Assembly: GCA_021390615.1 (NCBI GenBank)
Contig: JAJEJU010000024.1
Span: 310,001-374,000 of the forward strand
Source: Rhodanobacteraceae bacterium ZG21-1
Lineage (GTDB): Bacteria; Pseudomonadota; Gammaproteobacteria; Xanthomonadales; Rhodanobacteraceae
Reading direction: 5' to 3'
DNA: 64,000 nt
The notes under the pieces: generated by a model
What the model was told of the DNA's origin: nothing
Databases searched by the model: none
The model's input: the letters and a program-made list of their open reading frames with translations, nothing else
Position numbers and translations under genes: made by a program
Part shown: positions 17,941 through 26,700 of the stretch, piece by piece
Layout of the letters: each line of letters opens with the position of its first letter
Numbering within the stretch: the first letter of the stretch is position 1

Positions 17941-18735
17941 TCACGGCAGTTTCCGCACAGGCTTCGGAATGGGTCTATGCCAGGCGAGCAAGATGCCTGC
18001 CTCGCCGCATGCTTCGTTCACCTTGTGCAAGTGTGCTTCTTCCACGGACCAGAGCCACATGTCGCGGGGAAGTTCCCGCAGGGAGCCGAAGGTCGGATCG
18101 GATTCAATCCATGCCTTGAGCGACAGCTCGCCGACGCGGATGGCCAGGTGCGCCGGGTTGAGCACATTGAGCGGGTAGACCATGCGGAGCTTCGTGCTCT
18201 CGTAGCTGGCCAGGCCCGGCGATCTGTTCGGCAGGTCCATGACGAAAAGCCAGGTCTTCTCGAAAGGAAAGAGGCGGAGCAGGTTGACGCCGAACGCGTA
18301 TGCGTAGGCGCTGAAGGCCTTGTCTGTGCTGTAGGCGATCGCGTACTTGAATGGCATGCGGCCGGCGATGAGTTCCAGGAAGCGGGCCAGCTCTTCGCGT
18401 ATGTCGTACACGGCTCGGCTTATCTGGGCGTCGATAAGCGACAGCCCGCCATAGGTCGGGACGTTGTGGCCGAACGAAATGGTTGGCGGGTGGCCTTGTT
18501 CGCTTCCGCCATCAAGCCGGAAGGCGGTAGCTATGCCCGAGGAAATCTTCGGGCTCAGCTCGGCAGGCGGAAGCTCCCGGCCGTCAACGGTTCTTTCGCC
18601 ATCGAGCAGGACGAATTCCAGGTAGCTGGCTTCGGTTACCTCGGCGCCGAACTCGCGAAAAAGCGCCTCGCCGGCCGACAGCGTTGCCAATGCCTGGCTT
18701 GGGTCAGTCCCGTAGATGGCGATGCCTGTGTACAT
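17941..18735 (-). CDS. Orphan protein of unknown function
   Basis: This 264-residue soluble protein has no signal peptide, membrane segment or recognised motif. ATG 18735 is chosen because GAGGAA lies just upstream; an upstream in-frame start at 18792 would add an unconvincing extension. Its composition is ordinary globular (WLFVMDLPNRSPG, MWLWSVEEAHLHK) with less G/C-biased codons than its neighbours. It is read against the flanking genes and sits between a decayed copy and an intact copy of a lipoprotein-gene start, suggesting recent insertion. An immunity or defence role is possible from size and isolation only. Confidence 0.75.
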   Translation of the reverse strand: MYTGIAIYGTDPSQALATLSAGEALFREFGAEVTEASYLEFVLLDGERTVDGRELPPAELSPKISSGIATAFRLDGGSEQGHPPTISFGHNVPTYGGLSLIDAQISRAVYDIREELARFLELIAGRMPFKYAIAYSTDKAFSAYAYAFGVNLLRLFPFEKTWLFVMDLPNRSPGLASYESTKLRMVYPLNVLNPAHLAIRVGELSLKAWIESDPTFGSLRELPRDMWLWSVEEAHLHKVNEACGEAGILLAWHRPIPKPVRKLP

Positions 18736-18881
18736 GTCTTCCTCGGCGTCCGATGTCGAATCGATCCATCCAGCGTGAGCCAAGCATGCCATGCAGTGTG
18801 CCCGGTGGCGTCAGCGCTTAGCGCCGCACGATCCAGGCGCTAACATGCGCGCTCATTGCATCCGCTCCGGTCCTCTCGCCG

Positions 18882-20078
18882 ATGCCGTCTCGGTTTCTTC
18901 GCTTCGTGGTCGTCGTTTTGGCCTGCCTGATCGCGGGCTGCGGCCGCGCGCCTGCGGCTTTGCCGAATGACGCGTATATCTGGCAGCGCGTGTGGACTCC
19001 GGCGGTGAGCGAGGCGATGCGCGACAGCGCGGTGGACATCCGTGCCTGGCGCGTGCTGGCCGCGCAGACCGATCGCAGCGGCCGCTTGCAGATGTTCCGT
19101 CCCGATCGCCAGGTGCTGCGGGAGAGCGCCAAGCCGGTGGTGCTGGTGGTGCGCATCGACGGCCAGCTCGCGGCATGGGACGAGTCGCGCCTGCTCGCCG
19201 ACACCGAGGCGCTGTGGACCGACTGGCAGGCCAGCGGCGTGCAGCTGGCCGGCCTGGAGATCGATCACGATTGCGGCACCGCGCGCCTGCCGGCCTATGC
19301 GCATTACCTGGCCGCTTTGCGTCCGCTGCTGCACGGTGCTTCGCTGAGCATCACCGCGTTGCCGGCCTGGCTGCATTCGCCGGCCCTCGAAAATCTGCTG
19401 GCCCAGACCGACGCTTCCGTGTTGCAGGTGCATGCCGTGCGCGATCCGCATGCCGGCCTGTTCGACGGCGCCCTGGCCTTAGCGTGGGCGCGCGAGTACG
19501 CGCAGCGCAGCGCCAAGCCGTTCTGGCTGGCCTTGCCTGACTACGGCTCGCGGGTGAGCTGGGATGCGCAGGGGCAACTGGTCGGCGTGCAGAGCGAAGG
19601 CGGCATGGCCGACGATCTCGACGACAGCCGCGAATTGCTGGCCATGCCGCAGCAGGTGGCGGATTTCCTGACGCAGCTGCGGCGCGCTGCGCCGCCCGGC
19701 CTGGCCGGCATCGTGTGGTTCCGCCTGCCGACCGCGCAGGACGGGCGCGCCTGGAGCATGGCGACCTGGCTGGCGGTGCTCCGCGGCCGACCGCTGGATG
19801 CGAGGGTCGAGGCAAGCACGCGTGCCGGTCAGGCGGCCGGGGCGCTGGACCTGCTGCTGGACAATCCGGGCGAGCTGGATGCGCCGCTGCCGGCACGGCT
19901 GATCCTGCCGCCTTCCTGCGCGCTCGCCGATGGCGTCAACGGCTATGCATTGCAGCGTGGACACGACACACTAATCGTCGAGCGTCAGCAGCAGGGCTTG
20001 CTGCCGGCGCACCGTCAACGGGTCATCGGCTGGGCGCGCTGCGCGTCCGACAAGGTAGTGCCACATGTCGAAACATAA
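18882..20078 (+). CDS. DUF3142-type lipoprotein
   Basis: This 398-residue protein has a lipoprotein signal (MPSRFLRFVVVVLACLIAGC, lipobox LIAGC). The mature start AYIWQRVWTPAVSEAM is typical of DUF3142 proteins, followed by a TIM-barrel-like pattern (VLVVRIDGQL, LAGLEIDHDCG, LSITALPAWLHSP, GLAGIVWFRLPT). Residues ELEIDHD suggest a glycoside-hydrolase-like acidic centre, but no activity is established. The stop overlaps the next gene by 14 bases, implying a two-gene operon. ATG 18882 lacks a strong ribosome site. Confidence 0.8.
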   Translation: MPSRFLRFVVVVLACLIAGCGRAPAALPNDAYIWQRVWTPAVSEAMRDSAVDIRAWRVLAAQTDRSGRLQMFRPDRQVLRESAKPVVLVVRIDGQLAAWDESRLLADTEALWTDWQASGVQLAGLEIDHDCGTARLPAYAHYLAALRPLLHGASLSITALPAWLHSPALENLLAQTDASVLQVHAVRDPHAGLFDGALALAWAREYAQRSAKPFWLALPDYGSRVSWDAQGQLVGVQSEGGMADDLDDSRELLAMPQQVADFLTQLRRAAPPGLAGIVWFRLPTAQDGRAWSMATWLAVLRGRPLDARVEASTRAGQAAGALDLLLDNPGELDAPLPARLILPPSCALADGVNGYALQRGHDTLIVERQQQGLLPAHRQRVIGWARCASDKVVPHVET

Positions 20079-22500
20079 TCATGCTGCGGCGATGCTCGCC
20101 GTGCTGCTGGCGGCTGCCGGCGTGGTCTGGGCCTGCGGTCCGGAATTTCCCAGCCAATTGCTGCAGCATCGCAGCGACACGTTGAAATCCGGACCGCAGA
20201 ACAGCTTCGCCTGGGAGGCGCAGCATCTGCTGCCGGCGGCCGACAAGCTGCAGGCGCACGAACCTAGCCTCTACGCCGTGCAAGCCAAGCCGGCCGACCC
20301 TGCCCAGGAGCAGGGGCTGACGTCGGAGCAGCTGCAGCGCGTGACTGCCCTGCGCGAGTCGGACGACGGCGATCAGGCCTATGAGGGCGGCAAGGATTTG
20401 CCGGAAGACCTGCGCCTGTACGTGGCTGCTGCGGTGGACTATGCCGCGGCGATGCACGCGCAGAACTGCTCGGACGCCGGCGACTCCTGCAGTCCGCCCG
20501 ACGCGGGCTTGCTGGACCGAGCCGCGGCCCGCTTCGAAAAAGTGCTGGCGCTGCCGCCGGACCAGGCCAACCTGCGCAGCGTATGGGCTGCCTACATGCT
20601 GGGCGTGATTCATGCGCGCCGCGCCGATGCCGCGACGGACGATGCCGCAACCTTCAAGAAGGAGCGCGAGGCCGCCGCCAAAGCCTTCCAGCTGGCGCGC
20701 ACGCGGGCGGTCGCCGGTGCCTCGGATACGCAGGGGCTGGCGGTGGCCAGCTTCGGCGAAGAGGCGCGCATGTACCTGTACAACGGCAAGCACCAATGCA
20801 GCTGGGCCGAGCTCAATGCCAGCGACAAGCATTGCGGCGACGGCATCGCCGCGGCCGACCTGAAGCATGCGATCGCCCTGTATGCGTCGCAGGCAGGGCA
20901 CGGCTCGGACAGCGCGGTGCATTCGCTGGCGGCCATCGCCGGCGACGTGCTGGGCGACGACAAGCGCACCGCCGCGCTGATCGACGGCCCGGTCTCGCAG
21001 CGTCTGCTGGTGGCCTACGAACTGGCGCGCCTTGCTGGCGGCAGTCCGCCCGCGGATGCCGGCGCCAAGCCGGACGCCAAGCCGGCTCCCGTCCTGTCCA
21101 CCCTGCTGCAGGCGATCGAGACGCAGGGGCTGGATCATGTGGCCGGCGCGGACCGGCTGGCGGCACTGGCCTATCGGGTCGGACGCTTCGACCTCGCGGC
21201 CACCCTGGTCACCAAGTCGTCCGGCCCCCTGGCCAGCTGGGTCAAGGCCAAGCTGGCCTTGCAGCGCGGCGACATGAGCGAGGCGGCGAACGACTACGTC
21301 GAAGCGATCAAGGCCTTCCCGCAGAACGACGATCCCAAGGCCGCGCTGCAGCCGACCAAGCTCGAGCTGATGAGCGGCGAGCAGGGCACGCTGGCTCTGG
21401 CGCGCGGCGAATACCTGGAGGCGATGACGCATCTGTACGATGCCGCGCTCAAGGTCGGCGGTGACGGCAATACCTTCGACGAAGACATCAATGTCGGCGT
21501 CGGCTACGGCAACGATGCGTCCTATGTCGCCGAGCGCGTGTTGAGCATCGACGAGCTGAAGGGTTTCGTCGACGCGCATGCGCCGGCCTCGCCGGTGCCG
21601 GGCCGCAGCCCCAACGACAACAACAGCTATATGGCGCGGCCGCTGGCCGACAACCTGCGCTGGCTGTTGGCGCGTCGGCTGATGCGCGCCGGCCGCTACG
21701 ACGAAGCGCAGGCCTATTTCCCGGCCAGCGGCGATTTCCGCTTCGGCGACGTCGACATGCGTGCGAAGGCGCGCGCCTACGCGCAGGCCCTGCACGACGC
21801 CGATCATGCCTGGACCGACATCGGCAAGGCGGAGGGCCTGTACGCGGCGGCGGTGATCCAGCGCGAAGACGGCATGGAGCTGTTCGGCTACGAGCAGGGA
21901 CCCGACTACACCAATATCGGCGGCGATTTCCCGGGCGGCAGCGGCCTCACCGCCGAAGAGCTGAAGCAGCCCTACGTCACCGACGGCGAGCGCCAGCGCT
22001 ACGCCGACAGCGTCGCCAAGCCGGACATCCGTTTCCACTACCGCTATCTCGCCGCCGATCAGGCCGTCGCTGCGGCCGATCTGGTGCCGGCGCGCTCGCA
22101 GGCCTTCGGTGCGCTGATGTGCCATGCCACGCGCTGGATGCTGCAGGGGCCGCCGGCCGAGTACGACGACTGGTATCTCTCGTCCGACCAGCCCGAGCCG
22201 TCGGCCGCCCAGCCCAAGCCGCCGGGCAAGCAGCCCGAGCGGCTGCAGCGCGCCGCGGCCTACTACGGCCGCTACATCAGGCAGGGCGCCTACATGCGCT
22301 GGACCGACGATTTCGGCCGTCGTTGTGAGGAGCCGGATTTCGACCGCGCCCGCCAGCTGCTGCTGCATCAGCGCGTGCAGAAGGCCAGGCATCTGGTGCG
22401 GCACTACCTGCCTTACGAAATCGCCGTCGCCGTGCTGCTGCTCGGTGGGCTGGGCTTTGCCTGGTCGCGCCGGCGGCGGATCAAGAAGAAGACCGCCTGA
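20065..22500 (+). CDS. Large exported membrane-anchored protein, helical-repeat type
   Basis: This 811-residue protein has a signal peptide ending near VVWACGPEFPSQLL, so it may be a lipoprotein at that Cys. The body is long, Ala-rich and helical with TPR-like pairs (ARFEKVLALPPDQANLRSVWAAYMLGVI; LARGEYLEAMTHLYDAA), and a single C-terminal transmembrane helix (PYEIAVAVLLLGGLGFAW) is followed by basic residues. AAGGTAG precedes ATG 20065. It overlaps the DUF3142 lipoprotein gene and probably works with it at the envelope. Function is unknown; the N-terminal CGPEFP motif recurs in proteins paired with DUF3142. Confidence 0.78.
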   Translation: MSKHNHAAAMLAVLLAAAGVVWACGPEFPSQLLQHRSDTLKSGPQNSFAWEAQHLLPAADKLQAHEPSLYAVQAKPADPAQEQGLTSEQLQRVTALRESDDGDQAYEGGKDLPEDLRLYVAAAVDYAAAMHAQNCSDAGDSCSPPDAGLLDRAAARFEKVLALPPDQANLRSVWAAYMLGVIHARRADAATDDAATFKKEREAAAKAFQLARTRAVAGASDTQGLAVASFGEEARMYLYNGKHQCSWAELNASDKHCGDGIAAADLKHAIALYASQAGHGSDSAVHSLAAIAGDVLGDDKRTAALIDGPVSQRLLVAYELARLAGGSPPADAGAKPDAKPAPVLSTLLQAIETQGLDHVAGADRLAALAYRVGRFDLAATLVTKSSGPLASWVKAKLALQRGDMSEAANDYVEAIKAFPQNDDPKAALQPTKLELMSGEQGTLALARGEYLEAMTHLYDAALKVGGDGNTFDEDINVGVGYGNDASYVAERVLSIDELKGFVDAHAPASPVPGRSPNDNNSYMARPLADNLRWLLARRLMRAGRYDEAQAYFPASGDFRFGDVDMRAKARAYAQALHDADHAWTDIGKAEGLYAAAVIQREDGMELFGYEQGPDYTNIGGDFPGGSGLTAEELKQPYVTDGERQRYADSVAKPDIRFHYRYLAADQAVAAADLVPARSQAFGALMCHATRWMLQGPPAEYDDWYLSSDQPEPSAAQPKPPGKQPERLQRAAAYYGRYIRQGAYMRWTDDFGRRCEEPDFDRARQLLLHQRVQKARHLVRHYLPYEIAVAVLLLGGLGFAWSRRRRIKKKTA

Positions 22501-22637
22501 GCGTTGACGGTCTGAGTGTGGACAGGCGGCATCGCGGCGGGCCGGAAGCCGGGTCCGCCGCGGCTTTCGTTGGAAAGCGCGGCGGCGATCGCGGCTTTGC
22601 GGGATAATCGACCACCCGCATCGCCGTCCGTGCCCCG

Positions 22638-23669
22638 TTGAAAAAATCCGATTTCGATTTCGAATTGCCGCCCGAGCTGATCGCCCAGGCGCCGCTGGCC
22701 GAACGCTCGGCCAGCCGGCTGCTGCTGCTCGACGTGTCCGCGCAGACGCGGCAGGACCGCATGTTCAAGGAGCTGCCGCAGTTGCTGCGCGCCGGCGACC
22801 TGCTGGTGTTCAACGACACCCGCGTGCTGCCGGCGCGGCTGTACGGGCGCAAGGAAACCGGCGGTGCGGTGGAGATCCTGATCGAGCGCGTCACCGGAGC
22901 GCATCAGGCCACGGTGCAGCTCGGGGTCAGCAAGAAGCCCAAGGAAGGCAGCCGCATCGAGCTGGCCGACGGCAGCTATGCGGTGGTGCTGGGGCGCGAC
23001 GAAGCCTTCTTCCGGCTGCGCTTCGAATCGCCCGAGCCGCTGGAGCGCCTGCTCTCGAAGCTGGGCGAGATGCCGCTGCCGCCGTACATCCAGCGGCATG
23101 CCGACGGCGACGACATGGAGCGCTATCAGACCGTCTACGCGCGCGAGCCCGGCGCGGTCGCCGCGCCCACCGCCGGCCTGCATTTCGACCAGCCGATGCT
23201 GGCGCGTTTGCGCGAGCGGGGCATCGACTTCGGCTACGTCACCCTGCATGTCGGTGCCGGCACCTTCCAGCCGATGCGCGCGGAAGAGGTGAAGGACCAC
23301 GTGATGCACCGCGAGTGGCTCAACGTCGGCGCCGAGCTGGTGGAGAAGATCCAGCGCACGCGCGCCGCCGGCGGCCGGGTGGTGGCGGTGGGCACCACCG
23401 TGGTGCGCGCGCTGGAAAGCGCCACCTGCGAAGGCGTGCTGCGCCCGTTCGCCGGCGAGACGCAGATCTTCATCGTGCCCGGCTACCGTTTCAGCAGCAT
23501 CGATGCGCTGATCACCAACTTCCACCTGCCGCAGTCGACCCTGCTGATGCTGGTGTCGGCGCTGGCCGGGCGGGAGTTCGTGCTGGAGTCGTATCGGCAC
23601 GCGGTGGCGCAGCGCTACCGCTTCTTCTCCTACGGCGACGCCATGCTGATCCTGCCCAGGGGCGCCTGA
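22638..23669 (+). CDS. queA: S-adenosylmethionine:tRNA ribosyltransferase-isomerase
   Basis: QueA transfers and isomerises the ribosyl moiety of SAM onto preQ1 in tRNA, giving epoxyqueuosine. The 343-residue protein uses a TTG start at 22638 (MKKSDFDFELPPELIAQAPL), the expected family N-terminus. No in-frame ATG is available. Diagnostic segments are LLVFNDTRVLPARLYGRK, AAPTAGLHFDQPML, LHVGAGTFQPMR and the C-terminal NFHLPQSTLLMLVSA. In relatives it is followed directly by tgt; here an 11.7-kb antisense gene intervenes. Confidence 0.97.
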   Translation: MKKSDFDFELPPELIAQAPLAERSASRLLLLDVSAQTRQDRMFKELPQLLRAGDLLVFNDTRVLPARLYGRKETGGAVEILIERVTGAHQATVQLGVSKKPKEGSRIELADGSYAVVLGRDEAFFRLRFESPEPLERLLSKLGEMPLPPYIQRHADGDDMERYQTVYAREPGAVAAPTAGLHFDQPMLARLRERGIDFGYVTLHVGAGTFQPMRAEEVKDHVMHREWLNVGAELVEKIQRTRAAGGRVVAVGTTVVRALESATCEGVLRPFAGETQIFIVPGYRFSSIDALITNFHLPQSTLLMLVSALAGREFVLESYRHAVAQRYRFFSYGDAMLILPRGA

Positions 23670-23680
23670 GCGCCCCTGGG
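23655..23680. terminator. Perfect hairpin containing the queA stop codon
   Basis: An 11-bp perfect stem (23655-23665 with 23670-23680) has the loop CTGA, which includes the TGA stop of queA. It lies between the convergent queA and autotransporter genes and could serve both strands. There is no strong T-run. Confidence 0.65.
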
Positions 23681-23741
23681 CCGTACCGTTTTCAGATGAC
23701 GCCGGCGCCGCGGCTGCTGGCGCCGCTGCGCTTCGATGCCC

Positions 23742-26700
23742 TCAGCCGCCGCACGACGGGTCCAGGTCCGGCGTCTGCTTCGCCAGCAGCACATGATGCT
23801 TGTGCTTGATCGGCTTGGCCGAGGCCAGCCCGGTGGTCTGCGCCGGCTTGTGGGCCACCGGATACTTCCTGTGCACGGTGGTCTTGGCCACCGTGCCGGG
23901 GGCGCGGTGATGCATCTTGCACTGGCCGAACGGCGCCGCGCCGGCGGGTGTCATGCCGGCCGCCGCAGGCGTCGCTGCGGGCGACTTGCTCGCCACGGCG
24001 CTGGTGGTGGTCCAGCCGCCGGCCGCCACGGCCAGGGCCGGCACGGCACTGCCGGTGTGCACGGCCGAGCTGCTGGTGACCAGCGGAGCCGCCGCAACGG
24101 CTGCCGTCGCCGGCACCGCGGCATGGCTTGCCGTGGCGTGGGCGGGCGTCGATTCGATCGCCACCGAAGCCGGCTGCGGCGACCGCGTGAAGGCCAGCGC
24201 CGGGGCCGCATGGCCGAAGCTCCAGCGGAAGCCCAGGTTCACCGCGTTGCTGGTGGTGTGCTTGGCGATGTCGGCGTCGTAGTAGATGAAGGTGCTGGCC
24301 TGCGGGGTGATGTCGAAGCTCACGCCCAGGCCGGCCTGCCAGTGGTTCTGCACCGGCGGCGTGCCCTGCACGGCGAAGCTGTCGGAGGCCGCGCCGGCGA
24401 AGGCATTGTCGATGCTCACCGTCTGGTCCTTGGTGTTGTGCAGGTAGCGCACCAGCAGGATCGGGTGCAGCGCGCTGCCGTCCGGCGACAGCGGGAAGTC
24501 GCCGACCAGCCGCACGCCCGCGCCGTAGGCGAGGCTGCTGGCATCCGCGCGGCCCACGTTGAGGTCCGCGTCGCCGGCACCATGCTCGGTGAAGGCGTCG
24601 TACTTGACCTTGGCGTAGTAGGCGCCGACGAAGGGCTCCACGTGCATGTGGCTGAACTGGAAGCGGTAGCCGCCTTCCAGTGCCGCGTTGATCGCCTTGC
24701 CGTCGTAGTGGCTGCTGGCCTGCGGTGCGAACGAGCCGACCTGGATCTGGCGATTGCCCTCGGCGCTCTGCCAGCCGTACGAGGCCAGTCCTTCCACCCA
24801 CCATTGCTCGGGCGTGAAGTACAGGCCGTGCAGGCCGATCGCGTACTGGTCGATGTCGGTGTAGTCGTTGCGCTGATCGACCGAGGTGCGCGAATTGGCG
24901 AAGCTGGCGTGCACGCCCAGGCGCAGGTCGGGCGTCACCGAGGTGTCCGCGCCGACGATCAGTCCGCGGATGCGGTAGTCGGTCTGCGCCACGTTGGTGT
25001 TGCCGTCGAAGTTGCTGCTGTCGGTGTAGGGCTCGGCCCATGCGGCGGTGCCTTGCTCACCGGTGTCGCGGGCCAGGCGCAGGCGGTCGAACACGGTGTC
25101 CTGGTATTGGCTCTGGCCATTCAGTTCGGCGCGCGCCGAGGAGGCGTAGGTCTCGCCGGTGAGGGTGTCGAAGGCATGCACTACCTGGGCCGCGGTCAGG
25201 CCGCGCGCATAGCCGAGCAGGGTGGGCAGCTGGGTCGAGCCGGGCGTGCTGGCGATGCCCTGCAGCACGCTGGCCATGTTGAGCTGGTTGTTGTTGAGTC
25301 CGGGGAACTGGTTGAACGGCGTGCCGCCGGTGCCGCCCCCGCCGCCGCCGGCTTGGGTCAGCGTCAGCACCACCTGGTTGCCCTGGGTCGCCACGCTGGC
25401 GTTGAGGAAGGGCAGCACGTTCTGGGTCACCCCGGCATAGCTGCCGGTGACGCCGCCGCCGGCATTGAGGATGGTGTAGCTGGTGCTCGGCGCGTAGCTG
25501 CCGGCCGATGGCAGGGCTACCAGCTGACCGCCCAGCGCGGCGCTGCCGCCGACCTGGATGCTGTCGCTGGCGCCGCCGCTGTTGGCGCGGATCTGGGTGG
25601 TCGAGCCGCTGCCGAGGGACAGGCTGCCGACGCTGAGCGTGCTGCCCGGCGTGCCGCTGCCCGCGGCACTGCCGCTGGCGCCGGCCAGGCCGCTGGGCGC
25701 CAGCGTGCCGCTCACCGTGACGGGACCGGTGATGCTGCCGCTGCCGATCAGCGCGCCGCCGCCGGCGACCGTGGCCGGACCGCTGAGGCTGCCATCCACC
25801 ACCAGGTTGCCGCCGACGGTGGTGCCGCCGCTGAAGCTCGCCGTGCTGCCGCTGGCGATGCTCAGCGTGCCGCTGCCCACATTGAGGTTGGCGACGTTGG
25901 AGAACGAGGCGGCGGGCAGGGTGGCGTCGCCGCTGCCGCTGAGGTTCAACGTGGTGCCGCTGCCCTGGCCGTTGACCGTGCCGGTGATGCCGGCCAGGTT
26001 GGCGTAGCTGACATTCAGGCTGCCGTTGTTGCCGAGATTCAGCGTGCCGGCGATCGGTCCGTTCGCGGTGGCCGCGCTGCCGCTGCCGTCCAGGCTGGCG
26101 GTGGCGCCGCTGCCGACGCTGATGCCGCCGCTGTAAGGCGTGCTGGCGGTGAGGCTGCCGCCGTTGACCGCCAGCGAGCCGCTGAAACCGGCGAGCGAGC
26201 CGCCCAAGGTGAGCGTGCCGCTGCCTTCCTTGTCCAGCGTGCCGCTGCCGCCCAGCGCGCCGTTGAGGCCGAGGTTCTGCGAGCCCTGCACGGTCGCGCC
26301 GTTGGAGCCCACATTGACCGCGTTGCCCAGCGTCACCGCCGTGTCTGCCTGCAGGCTGGCGCCGTTGATCGCCAGCGCACCGGTGCCGAGCGCGCTGTCG
26401 TTGCCGACCACCAGACCGCCGGCATTCACCGTGGTGCCGCCGCTGAAGCTGTTGGCTCCGTTCAAGGTGAGCGTGGAAGCGCCGTTCTTGACCAGGGCGC
26501 CGCTGCCTGAGAGCACGCCGCCCAGGGTCAGCGCCTGGCTGCCGGCGTCGGTCAGGGTGGCGCCGAGGGTGACCGCGTTGCCGGCATTCACCGGCGCGCT
26601 GGCGTCCAGGGTGGTGGCACCCGCCACGTTGAGTGCGCCGCTGCCGAGGGCGTTGTCGCTGCCCAGCGTCAGGCCGCCGCCGTTCGAGGTCACCCCGCCG

